DNA from: Acidobacteriaceae bacterium
Lineage (GTDB): Bacteria > Acidobacteriota > Terriglobia > Terriglobales > Acidobacteriaceae
Assembly (NCBI GenBank): GCA_003134435.1
Contig: PLBE01000126.1
Coordinates: 1 to 40,733 of the forward strand
Direction: 5' to 3'
Length of the DNA stretch: 40,733 nt
The position numbers and the translations under genes are program-made. The notes below the pieces were generated by a model. That model saw only the letters and a list, made by a program, of their open reading frames with translations, had not been told where the DNA came from and did no database searches. Positions within the stretch are counted from its first letter, which is position 1. Each line of letters opens with the position of its first letter. Below are positions 33,727 through 40,733 of the stretch, piece by piece.

Positions 33727-34569
33727 ATGACGTGTTCAGAGGTAGAAAGAGTTCTGCCCGAGTTTCTCGACCGGGCTCCGGATGATTCGTTTCCGGACGC
33801 TGTGCATCAGGCCGAATTTGAAACCCATGTGAAGTCCTGTCTGGCGTGTGCCGATCTGGTCGCCGACCTGAAGCTGATCTCGAGTGCAGCTCGACAAATG
33901 GTTGAGAGCGAAGAACCTGCGCCCCGGGTGTGGGTACGAATTGCGGCCGAACTGCGCGCCGAAGGCATCATTCGCGACCCAGTCCCGACGCCGGCCCGCC
34001 CCGCTCTGGTTCCCACTGCTCCCCGAAGGAGATGGAGCGCCGTGTGGCTGGCACCCGTGGCAGCCGCTCTGCTGGCGGCAGGCGCTTACGTAGTCAGCCA
34101 TAAACCAGTCGCGCAGGTGGTCACGCAGCAGGTTTCGCCGGTCCAGGTTTCGCCGGTCCAGGTTGCGCCCCTCCAGGAAGCGACTCCCGGTGGCGCGGCG
34201 TCGCCCGTCACTGGGGCCAATGTCGTGACCCCCGCTCCTGAAACCGCTCATGCTCAGCGCTCGGAAGCGAGAACCAACTCAGTCAGGCCCAACCCAACCA
34301 AACCCGCCAACCCGGAAGTCGCTGCGGCTCACGCAGTCGCGCCCTCGCCCAGCGTGGAAGACCAGCAGTTTCTGAGCGTCGTTTCCACCCTGGCCCCTTC
34401 GGTGCGTGCCACGTATGAAAGTCAATTGCAGGCTGTGAATGCCGACATCCGGGAAACACAGGCTTACGTAAATCGGAATCCGCGGGATGCGGACGCCCGG
34501 CAACACCTCATGGACGCTTATCAGGAAAAGGCACTGCTTTATCAGATTGCGATGGATCGTATTCAGTAG
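33727..34569 (+). CDS. Membrane-anchored zinc-finger anti-sigma factor
   Basis: Likely holds the ECF sigma factor inactive until a signal. The 280 residues have a cytoplasmic zinc-binding ZAS pattern, Cys3, His34, Cys38 and Cys41 (TCSEVE and ETHVKSCLAC), one membrane helix (WSAVWLAPVAAALLAAGAYVV, about residues 105-125) and a periplasmic Pro/Ala-rich part ending in a helical FLSVVSTLAPSVRATYESQLQAVNADIRETQ region that could be coiled coil. The start at 33727 has GGGGAGAG eight bases upstream. A 15-bp tandem repeat encodes QVSPV just after the membrane helix. Cotranscribed with the sigma gene (30 bp gap). Confidence 0.9.
   Translation: MTCSEVERVLPEFLDRAPDDSFPDAVHQAEFETHVKSCLACADLVADLKLISSAARQMVESEEPAPRVWVRIAAELRAEGIIRDPVPTPARPALVPTAPRRRWSAVWLAPVAAALLAAGAYVVSHKPVAQVVTQQVSPVQVSPVQVAPLQEATPGGAASPVTGANVVTPAPETAHAQRSEARTNSVRPNPTKPANPEVAAAHAVAPSPSVEDQQFLSVVSTLAPSVRATYESQLQAVNADIRETQAYVNRNPRDADARQHLMDAYQEKALLYQIAMDRIQ
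34129..34173 (+). repeat. Three 15-bp tandem units in the anti-sigma gene
   Basis: CAGGTTTCGCCGGTC occurs twice in a row (34129-34143 and 34144-34158) and is followed by a third, diverged copy (34159-34173). It encodes QVSPV, QVSPV and QVAPL directly after the membrane helix. Slippage could vary the length of this periplasmic linker. Confidence 0.8.
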
Positions 34570-34611
34570 CAGAAAGGCGGACCGGCGTTCCCGGCCGCAG
34601 GGGCGTTTCCA

Positions 34612-35499
34612 ATGGCAAGTCTTCTTAAAGCGAATCTTCGGCAGGCGGATCGGCAAACCGCGGTCGTAACCCTGGTTCTGGCAACCTGTCTGGCGTCGGC
34701 GGCCTTCGCTGAAACCAAGGCCGAGACCAGGAAAGAATACCGTTTCACCGTCGGGCGCAATGCGATTATTTCCGTGGATACTCAGTTTGGGGCGATCTCT
34801 GTCAAGCCCGGCAGCGCCGATGAGGTCGTGGTCGTCGCGACTCTAAAATCAAACAACGTGGAAGTCGACCAGGAGCAAACCGGAAACCGCGTCGAAATTG
34901 CCTCTCATCTGCTGGAGGGCGCCGACCAGCAAGCGGGCCGGGTCGATTACGAACTCCTGATTCCGCCGGACGCCACCCTCAACCTCCATTCCTCGTCCGG
35001 TCCTTTATTGGCCGAGCACCTGCAAGGCGACTTAACCTTGGAGGGCGCGGACGCTGTCGTGAATATTCGCAACGTGCAGAATTGTCATGTGCACGTGCGT
35101 ACCATGGGCGGCCCCATCACGCTCACCGATGTCGCTAACGGACACATTGAGGTCGCCTCGATCAGCGGTGATGTACGCATGAAATCGGTCACCGGAACGC
35201 TCGTTCAAGTAGTCTCCGGACGCGGCAAGATTTTCTACGATGGAGATTTCGGCTCCGGTGGCGACTACCGCTTTACCACTCACACGGGCGATATTGAGGC
35301 CATCGTGCCGGCGGATGTTTCCGCCGATTTTAGAGCTCACTCCGTCATCGGCCGCGTCCGCCACGACTTTCCCCTCCAACCCCAACATTCCCGTTTTCCG
35401 GTCGAGGCAGGTCGTTCCTTCCTCGGTACGTCCGGCAAGGCATCTTCAAAAGTCGTGCTGCGCTCTTTCAGTGGTAAAATCCGCCTCAAGCAGCGCTGA
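34612..35499 (+). CDS. DUF4097-family beta-strand-repeat exported protein
   Basis: Function unknown; DUF4097 proteins are thought to form extended beta-helix-like surfaces. The 295 residues have a signal-like segment (AVVTLVLATCLASAAFAETKA, about 17-37) followed by repeated short strands in the DUF4097 style: ISVDTQFGAISVKPGSADEV, LNLHSSSGPLLAEHL, VRTMGGPITLTDVANGHIEVASISGDVRM and VVLRSFSGKIRLK. It starts 42 bp after the anti-sigma stop on the same strand with AGGGG about 10 bases upstream, so it is probably part of the sigma operon and may be its target or signal-linked partner. Inference from neighbourhood only. Confidence 0.85.
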   Translation: MASLLKANLRQADRQTAVVTLVLATCLASAAFAETKAETRKEYRFTVGRNAIISVDTQFGAISVKPGSADEVVVVATLKSNNVEVDQEQTGNRVEIASHLLEGADQQAGRVDYELLIPPDATLNLHSSSGPLLAEHLQGDLTLEGADAVVNIRNVQNCHVHVRTMGGPITLTDVANGHIEVASISGDVRMKSVTGTLVQVVSGRGKIFYDGDFGSGGDYRFTTHTGDIEAIVPADVSADFRAHSVIGRVRHDFPLQPQHSRFPVEAGRSFLGTSGKASSKVVLRSFSGKIRLKQR

Positions 35500-35609
35500 G
35501 CCGCTGAGTCATAGAGCATTAAGGAAATCAATTGGGCGCAGACGGGCGCGAACCCTCGGGCCGACCACCGGCCCGGGAATAGCTACTGTCCCCTGTGCCC
35601 GGGAGTGCC

Positions 35610-36203
35610 ATGGAAGCGCGCGCGGTGTTTCTGGTGGGTTTCATGGCCTCCGGCAAGAGCAGCGTGGGGAAGGAACTCGCGCGGCGCTTAGGCTGGGAGT
35701 TTGTGGATCTGGATACGCTCATCGAAGCCCGTGAGCGCCAATCCGTTTCCGAGATTTTTCGCAGTCGCGGGGAAGCTGGTTTTCGACTGGCCGAAAGCCA
35801 AGCCCTGCGCGACCTGCTCGCAGAATCGCTCCCATCGGCGTGTCACGTGCCGAATCTGGTGGTGGCGCTGGGCGGTGGCGCTTTCATCCAGGAAGAAAAT
35901 CGCGAGTTGCTGCGGCAATGGCTGTCGGTCTTCCTGGAAGCGAGTGCGTCCGAACTCTGGCAACGAAGTCTGACGGATGGCATCGAACGTCCCTTACGAG
36001 GGGACGCGGAGCAGTTCGCTCGACGCTACGCCGAACGTCTTCCCTTGTATCGCCATGCGAAGGTGACCGTCGTAACCTCGGGCAAGGATCTGGAGTCGGT
36101 TTGCGCTGAGATCGAGCGTAAGTTGCAGTGTTGGGGAACTACCGAAAACGCGGAACTGCATCCCGGTTCCCCTAAGCATCTGAGAACAGGAGAATCCCAT
36201 TGA
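35610..36203 (+). CDS. aroK: Shikimate kinase
   Basis: Phosphorylates shikimate with ATP in the aromatic amino-acid pathway. The 197 residues carry the P-loop GFMASGKSSVG (start about residue 10), the FVDLDTLIEAR shikimate-binding Asp motif, IFRSRGEAGFRLAESQAL, the GGGAF motif (ALGGGAFI) and the lid RPLRGD region (IERPLRGDAEQFARRYAERLPLYRHA). ATG at 35610 has GGGAG six bases upstream; an upstream GTG at 35595 is less likely. The TGA overlaps the TTG of the following gene (TTGA). The last 20 residues extend past the usual family end. No other aro gene is near. Confidence 0.9.
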   Translation: MEARAVFLVGFMASGKSSVGKELARRLGWEFVDLDTLIEARERQSVSEIFRSRGEAGFRLAESQALRDLLAESLPSACHVPNLVVALGGGAFIQEENRELLRQWLSVFLEASASELWQRSLTDGIERPLRGDAEQFARRYAERLPLYRHAKVTVVTSGKDLESVCAEIERKLQCWGTTENAELHPGSPKHLRTGESH

Positions 36204-36961
36204 AGTTGCCTTATCGCCTGCTCGCTTTCATCATCGCGCTGGCCTTCTGCGCCGCCGCCTGGGCCGCTCCCGCGCCCAAAGAAAAGGAGAAAGAGAAGGA
36301 ACCCGAAGGCAAGACCATCGATTCCGGTTCTTTCGGCGTTTTCCAGAGCGGCCATCGGGTTGGTACCGAGACGTTTTCTATCTACCAGACCCCCTACGGC
36401 AGCGAGATCCGGTCCGAGTTCAAGACCGAGAACGCTCCTACCACCGACGTGCAAACTTCCGACATGCAACTGACCGCCGCCGGGGATATCCGGCGCTACG
36501 AATGGAAGGAAGTGAGTCCAGAGAAAGCGGAGTCCGTCGTCATTCCCAACGATGATTTTCTGAATCAGCGATGGAGCACTGGACCGCAGGAGAAAGAGCA
36601 GAATCAGCCCTACCTGCTGCCCAAATCGACCAGCATTCTCGACGACTACTTTTTCATCCACCGCGAAGTGCTGGCCTGGAAGTTCCTGGGCTCATCCTGC
36701 AAACAGGAAAAAGGGCAATTGCAGTGCCCGCTGAAACAGCGCGCCCAGTTCGGAACCATGAACCCGCACCAGCATTCCTCGGCCCCGCTCGCCGCCGAGT
36801 TCCTCGGCCGCGAAAAAGTCACCATTAAAGGCGGGGAGCGGGATCTGATCAAACTCGAACTGAAGAGCGACGCCGGGACGTGGCAACTCTGGCTCGACGA
36901 TCAATTTAAAGTCATGCGGATGCTGGTTGTGGGCGAAAATACGGAAGTGGTCCGCGATTAG
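36200..36961 (+). CDS. Secreted protein of unknown function downstream of aroK
   Basis: The 253 residues begin with a signal peptide (MKLPYRLLAFIIALAFCAAAW, cleavage near WAA-AP), then a Lys/Glu-rich linker (PKEKEKEKEPEGKTI) and a beta-rich domain: GSFGVFQSGHRVGTETFSIYQTPYG, YEWKEVSPEKAESVVIP, DDYFFIHREVLAWKFLG and WQLWLDDQFKVMRMLVVGE. The pattern resembles periplasmic DUF3108/DUF6134-like beta proteins, but I cannot name the family with confidence. The TTG start at 36200 has GGAG eight bases upstream and overlaps the aroK stop, so it is translationally coupled to aroK. Two Cys, in SSCKQEKGQLQCPL, could form a disulfide. Confidence 0.8.
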   Translation: MKLPYRLLAFIIALAFCAAAWAAPAPKEKEKEKEPEGKTIDSGSFGVFQSGHRVGTETFSIYQTPYGSEIRSEFKTENAPTTDVQTSDMQLTAAGDIRRYEWKEVSPEKAESVVIPNDDFLNQRWSTGPQEKEQNQPYLLPKSTSILDDYFFIHREVLAWKFLGSSCKQEKGQLQCPLKQRAQFGTMNPHQHSSAPLAAEFLGREKVTIKGGERDLIKLELKSDAGTWQLWLDDQFKVMRMLVVGENTEVVRD

Positions 36962-37013
36962 CCGGTAGCCTCGGACGAGCCCAAACTCCGCTTTCTGGAA
37001 GTCGGTATAACTC

Positions 37014-38126
37014 TTGACCCTTCTCGATTCACGCACGTCGCGCATCCTGTTCACGGCCTTCCTGTTCGCCGTCGGGTTGGGCTTTATTTATGCGGCGCGG
37101 CGAACCTTGATTCTCTTCCTCTTTGCCATCTTCTTCGCCTACCTTATTAATCCCGCGGTCGAGCGCTTGGAGAAGTTGGTACGCAGCCGGGTTTGGGCGA
37201 TCACGATCATTTACGTGCTGCTGCTGGTCGCTCTGGCCGTGTTCGGCTTTCTCGTCGGCCCTAGGATCGCCCGGCAAAGCACCCGCCTGGGCGCATCCCT
37301 GCCCGGACTCATGGATAATGCCGGCACCGGCCAGATCTCCGGCCAGATTGGGCAGATTGCAACCCGCATCGGAAACGAGCACGGCTGGAGCGCGGACACG
37401 CAGCAGCGAATCAAGAGCTTTTTGCTGACACGCCGGGACGACCTCTCTCGCATGGCGCAGCGCATCGGCTTGCGCGCGGCCGAGGCGGCACAGCAGGTGT
37501 GGGTGCTCTTTCTCGTGCCCATCCTGGCTATTTTCTTTCTCCGCGATGGCGGCAGTTTCCACGAAGTGCTGGTGGCGCTGGTGCAGTCGCGCAACCAGCG
37601 TGAATTTCTTGAGGATGTGCTCCAGGATCTCAATCAGATGCTGGCCCAGTTCATTCGCGCCCAGTTGACGCTTGCGGCCATGTCCCTGGTCGCATACTCC
37701 TCAGTCCTGGGCGCCATGCGAGTTCCCTACGCTCTGATGCTGGGGACCGCCGGAGGCGCGCTGGAGTTTGTTCCCCTGGCTGGACCCCTGCTGGCGGGCT
37801 CCGCGATGATGGTGGTCGCCGTCTTGTCGGGCTATCCGCACTGGCCCTTCCTGCTTTTGTTCTTGTTCCTCTGGCGCATGGTGCTCGATTACGTCATCTC
37901 TCCCCGCGTCATGGGAGTCAGCGTGGAATTGCATCCCCTGGCAGCTTTATTCGGCATCCTCGCCGGCGGCGAAATCGCCGGCGTCCTCGGCGTCTATCTC
38001 TCCATCCCGGTCATGGCCAGTCTGCGCATCGTATGGCGGCGCTGGCGCATCTACGCCGAAAAACGCAAGTTTGGACCGCTCAACGAATACTCCTTTCCAC
38101 CCGAGTTGGGCAGAGGAAGAACTTAA
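37014..38126 (+). CDS. AI-2E family (TqsA/PerM-like) membrane transporter
   Basis: Polytopic inner-membrane protein of the AI-2 exporter superfamily; most members have unproven substrates, and some are Na+/H+ antiporters. The 370 residues show two N-terminal helices (ILFTAFLFAVGLGFIYAA and LILFLFAIFFAYLINPAVERLEK, with the conserved AYLINPxVxRLE pattern), a third (AITIIYVLLLVALAVFGFLVG), a central soluble part (about 95-170), then helices from LFLVPILAIFFLRDGGSF to the C-terminal VISPRVMGVSVELHPLAALFGILAGGEIAG. The start TTG at 37014 is uncertain since no ribosome site is at good spacing. It is convergent with galT, 12 bp apart. Quorum-sensing role not implied. Confidence 0.9.
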   Translation: MTLLDSRTSRILFTAFLFAVGLGFIYAARRTLILFLFAIFFAYLINPAVERLEKLVRSRVWAITIIYVLLLVALAVFGFLVGPRIARQSTRLGASLPGLMDNAGTGQISGQIGQIATRIGNEHGWSADTQQRIKSFLLTRRDDLSRMAQRIGLRAAEAAQQVWVLFLVPILAIFFLRDGGSFHEVLVALVQSRNQREFLEDVLQDLNQMLAQFIRAQLTLAAMSLVAYSSVLGAMRVPYALMLGTAGGALEFVPLAGPLLAGSAMMVVAVLSGYPHWPFLLLFLFLWRMVLDYVISPRVMGVSVELHPLAALFGILAGGEIAGVLGVYLSIPVMASLRIVWRRWRIYAEKRKFGPLNEYSFPPELGRGRT

Positions 38127-38138
38127 GAACGCCGCTCG

Positions 38139-39170
38139 CTACACTTTGGCACACGCCGCGTTGCTCAAAGCGTCCACATCGACTTTGCGCAGGAACTCGG
38201 CCGCTGCTTCCGGCAGCACCGTGTTGATGAACATCCCCGAACCCAGCTCAAAACCAGCGACTCGCGTCAGCCGCGGAATCACGCTCAGATACCAGTGAAA
38301 ATACTTCACCCCCACGCTCTCCGCGGGCGCGCTGCGAATCGTGAAGTTGAAATCCGGATCGGCCAGCCCGTGATACAACTGGGCCAGGGTCGAGCGCAAC
38401 ATGCGCGCCAGATCGTTGATCTCCGATCCGCTTACATCTCCGAAACTGGCCATATGCCGCCGCGGATAAATGTGGGTGGAGAACGGAGCCGACGACGCAT
38501 ACGGTTCGAGGACGACAAAGTGCTCGGAAACCGCTACGATCCGGGTCTGTTCTTCCAGTTCCTCTCCCAGCATCTGGCAGAACATGCACTCACCGTAATC
38601 GTCGTAGTGCCGCAGCGCTTGCTGAAAGCGCTCTCGCACCTGCAGCGAAATCACCGGAGTCGCGATCAACTGGGAGTGCGGGTGTTCCAGGCTGGTGCCC
38701 GCATCTGCGCCGTGATTCTTGAAAATCGTGATCAGCGCAATGCGCGGATCGAGACTGATTTCATCGTAACGGGTTTTATAGATACGCAAAATTTCAGCCA
38801 CGTACGAATCCGGCATCAGGGCCATGACCTGCGCGTGATCGGGAGTCTCCACGATCACATCGTGGACCCCGAAGCCATTGACCGAACGGCGCGACCGGTG
38901 CACCGTGCGGGTGGGCTGCACGTCCCGCAGCAAAGCCGCGAACTTATTCGGGAAGACTCGCGCATGCCACGGAACATCTGTCGACGTCGGTATGCGCAAA
39001 ACTTCCGGTGGGGTCAGCTTTTCGTTGCCCGGACAAAAAGGGCAGCTCGCCACAAACGGCGCCACCACCTTGCGCTCGCGGCGGTTGGCCATCTCTTCCG
39101 GACGCCGGGCACGCTCGGTGGCGATCACGACCCACTCTTTGGTGGCAAAGTTCTGGCGAAGTTCTGACAT
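38139..39170 (-). CDS. galT: Galactose-1-phosphate uridylyltransferase
   Basis: Leloir-pathway enzyme exchanging UMP between UDP-glucose and galactose-1-phosphate. The 343 residues start MSELRQNFATKEWVVIATERARRP, with the CPFCPGNE zinc motif near residue 45 and the HIT-fold catalytic motif HPHSQL, with H163-P164-H165 around the nucleophile His165. A further CMFCQM pair sits near residue 195. The ATG at 39168-39170 has GGGAGG five bases upstream; the open frame runs on to 39275 but that extension lacks family similarity. No galK or galE is near. It may belong to the GalT/ADP-glucose phosphorylase-like subgroup. Confidence 0.9.
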   Translation of the reverse strand: MSELRQNFATKEWVVIATERARRPEEMANRRERKVVAPFVASCPFCPGNEKLTPPEVLRIPTSTDVPWHARVFPNKFAALLRDVQPTRTVHRSRRSVNGFGVHDVIVETPDHAQVMALMPDSYVAEILRIYKTRYDEISLDPRIALITIFKNHGADAGTSLEHPHSQLIATPVISLQVRERFQQALRHYDDYGECMFCQMLGEELEEQTRIVAVSEHFVVLEPYASSAPFSTHIYPRRHMASFGDVSGSEINDLARMLRSTLAQLYHGLADPDFNFTIRSAPAESVGVKYFHWYLSVIPRLTRVAGFELGSGMFINTVLPEAAAEFLRKVDVDALSNAACAKV

Positions 39171-39395
39171 GTTTCCCTCCCGATCAAGCCTACATCCGCG
39201 TTCGAGAATCCGACAGCCCCCGACGGGACGTATCGAGCTTTCCCGCAACATAGAATCGCATTCGCGCACGCCCAATTCACCCGCGGATCAGCCACGGCAT
39301 TCCCTGCCGAATTTTCGCTGGTATAAAATCACAACTGTTCCTTATTCGTCGAAGTCGGTCTGCCAAAATTTGATCAAAGTAGCGTGTATCAAAAT

Positions 39396-40448
39396 ATGTC
39401 CAGCAAACTTCCGATAGGCATCCTCGGCGCCACCGGCATCGTCGGGCAACGGTTCATCCAGGCGCTCGAACATCATCCCTGGTTTGAAGTCGCGTGGCTG
39501 GCTGCCTCCGATCGTTCCGAAGGCCGGCCCTACGCGGAAGCCGCGCGCTGGCGTCTCAAAACCGCCATCCCCAAGGACGTCGCCAGAATGACGGTGGCTC
39601 CCGCTACTCCCAAAGGCGCTCCCAAGATCATCTTTGCCGCCCTCGATGCCTCGATCGCCCGCGAACTGGAGCCGCAATTCGCCAATGCCGGTTGCGCCGT
39701 CGTTTCCAATTCCAGCGCCTTACGTATGCAGGCCGACGTTCCGCTGGTCATTCCCGAAGTCAATGGCGATCACATCAAACTCATCGACACTCAGGCTTGG
39801 CGGCGCAACTCTGGCGGCTTCGCCGTCACCAATCCCAACTGTTCGGCCATCGGACTGGTGCTCGCGCTCGCTCCTTTGCATCGCGCCTTCACCCTTGAAA
39901 CCGTGATGGCGGTCACCATGCAGGCGGTCAGCGGCGCGGGATATCCCGGCGTGCCTTCGCTCGATATTCTCGGCAACGTTATCCCCTACATCGCCAACGA
40001 GGAAGAAAAGATGGAGGAGGAGACGCAGAAGTTGCTGGGGACGCTAAGCGGTTCGCATATCGATCCCGCTCCCTTTGCCATGAGCGCGCAATGCAATCGC
40101 GTCGCGGTCGAGGATGGCCACACCGAGTCGGTGGCCATACGCCTGAAGAAGAAGGCCAGCGCGGAAGAGATCATCGCCGCCTGGAACCGTTTTCACGCCG
40201 AACCGCAGCAACTGCGGCTGCCGAGCGCGCCCGAGCAACCTGTCGTGTACATGACTGCCCCCGACCGTCCGCAACCCCGCTTCGACGTTGACCTCGGCGC
40301 GGGCATGACCACATCCGTCGGCCGCTTGCGCAAATGCAACGTCCTCGACTGGAAGTTCACCGTGCTCTCGCACAACACCATTCGAGGCGCCGCCGGTGCC
40401 GCCCTGCTGAACGCTGAACTGCTCAAAGCCAAGGGATATCTCGGGTGA
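39396..40448 (+). CDS. asd: Aspartate-semialdehyde dehydrogenase (archaeal/fungal-type)
   Basis: Reduces aspartyl-phosphate to aspartate semialdehyde with NADPH, for lysine, threonine, methionine and cell-wall diaminopimelate. The 350 residues have the NADP motif ILGATGIVGQRFI (about residues 9-21), SNSSALRM and the nucleophile Cys149 in VTNPNCSAIGLV, followed by MQAVSGAGYPGV and the C-terminal dimer/catalytic His region (LSHNTIRGAAGAALLNAEL). Length and motifs match the longer archaeal-type ASADH. Start at ATG 39396; a GTG 12 bp upstream is also possible, and neither has a clear ribosome site. lysC follows 139 bp later on the same strand, an expected pairing. Confidence 0.94.
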   Translation: MSSKLPIGILGATGIVGQRFIQALEHHPWFEVAWLAASDRSEGRPYAEAARWRLKTAIPKDVARMTVAPATPKGAPKIIFAALDASIARELEPQFANAGCAVVSNSSALRMQADVPLVIPEVNGDHIKLIDTQAWRRNSGGFAVTNPNCSAIGLVLALAPLHRAFTLETVMAVTMQAVSGAGYPGVPSLDILGNVIPYIANEEEKMEEETQKLLGTLSGSHIDPAPFAMSAQCNRVAVEDGHTESVAIRLKKKASAEEIIAAWNRFHAEPQQLRLPSAPEQPVVYMTAPDRPQPRFDVDLGAGMTTSVGRLRKCNVLDWKFTVLSHNTIRGAAGAALLNAELLKAKGYLG

Positions 40449-40479
40449 GGGGAACATCGACCACGGAGGCACAGTTGCC

Positions 40480-40565
40480 AGTACCCAATACTCAGTACCC
40501 GGCACCTGGACTAACCTGCGCCGGCGCGGATTTTGCTGACAACTGGGTACTGGGCACTGGGTACT
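40480..40565. repeat. Imperfect inverted repeat between asd and lysC
   Basis: The 23-nt arms 40480-40502 and 40543-40565 are complementary at 19 of 23 positions, with a 40-nt GC-rich loop. Each arm contains two copies of the AGTACCC word at 14-bp spacing. The element can fold into a long hairpin in the asd-lysC transcript. AGTACCCAGTACTGG-type palindromic repeats are familiar in intergenic regions of acidobacterial genomes (from memory). Confidence 0.75.
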
Positions 40566-40587
40566 TCTTCCAAGAGGTTCACCGCCC

Positions 40588-40733
40588 ATGATCGTGATGA
40601 AGTTTGGCGGGACTTCCGTCCAGGACGCGAAAGCGATCGACCGCGTGGCCCACATCGTTCAGGGCCGGCTCGCAGACCGCCCCGTAGTCGTGGTCAGCGC
40701 CATGGCCAAGGTCACCGACCAACTGCTGCGCGC
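40588..40733 (+). CDS. lysC: Aspartate kinase (5' part only)
   Basis: First enzyme of the aspartate family pathway, phosphorylating aspartate. Only 48 codons are inside the window: MIVMKFGGTSVQDAKAIDRV, with the invariant KFGGTSV nucleotide-binding motif, and VVVVSAMAKVTDQLL. The ATG at 40588 has AGAGG about 12 bases upstream. It lies downstream of asd, so both are likely cotranscribed, with a hairpin-forming repeat between them. Regulatory ACT domains cannot be judged since the rest is outside. Confidence 0.93.
   Translation, partial: MIVMKFGGTSVQDAKAIDRVAHIVQGRLADRPVVVVSAMAKVTDQLLR

Noticed and set aside
40449-40587. Lysine riboswitch before lysC
   Set aside because: The sequence is one long imperfect hairpin and I do not see the conserved five-way junction.

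Overview
The window looks like chromosomal DNA of an Acidobacteriota member, probably Terriglobia (Koribacter/Sulfotelmatobacter-like). This rests on gene content and style, not on a search: GC-rich coding, many GTG/TTG starts, a LamG plus choice-of-anchor D surface protein, a TPR-like secreted protein next to an intracellular GH15 glucoamylase, and an Omp85 - SurA-N - TamB cluster. The envelope is Gram-negative. I saw no tRNA, rRNA, CRISPR array or intact mobile element. The window cuts pstB at the left edge and lysC at the right edge.

Layout. (1) 1-9655 is a phosphate/polyphosphate block: pstC-pstA-pstB on the minus strand, ppx on the plus strand, then sixA, ppk and pstS on the minus strand. 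Putative Pho boxes with 11-bp spacing precede both pstC and pstS. Between pstC and ppx lies an accessory island of about 1.6 kb holding a transposase relic, a perfect hairpin, a Phd/VapC toxin-antitoxin pair whose toxin lacks one expected catalytic Asp, a G-run and a dispersed repeat. (2) 9655-18599 holds a TPR-like secreted protein divergent from a GH15 glucoamylase, a SnoaL-like protein, an NmrA-like reductase divergent from its probable HxlR regulator with an operator-like inverted repeat between them, a zinc-ribbon methyltransferase, an S9 peptidase and a DUF2127 membrane protein. (3) 18726-27938 holds a DHH phosphoesterase and a translationally coupled three-gene outer-membrane assembly operon (Omp85, SurA-N-like, TamB). 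A symmetric -10 element separates it from a divergent ThiF/MoeB gene. (4) 29295-32907 holds two secreted proteins, the second with a C-terminal frameshift, and an MFS transporter. (5) 33106-38126 is a plus-strand run: ECF sigma, zinc-finger anti-sigma, DUF4097 protein, shikimate kinase, a secreted protein of unknown function and an AI-2E-type exporter. (6) 38139-40733 holds galT convergent with the exporter, then asd and the start of lysC, with an imperfect inverted repeat between them.

How the genes work together. The Pst genes import phosphate, Ppk stores it as polyphosphate and Ppx releases it; the Pho boxes suggest shared phosphate-starvation control. The Omp85/SurA-N/TamB genes probably form one envelope biogenesis unit. 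The sigma/anti-sigma/DUF4097 genes look like an envelope-sensing regulon. asd and lysC begin the aspartate family pathway. The most unusual features are the island inside the phosphate locus, the PPIase-free SurA-like gene coupled to Omp85 and TamB, and several clear control-site candidates. I found no clearly new defence or metabolic system.
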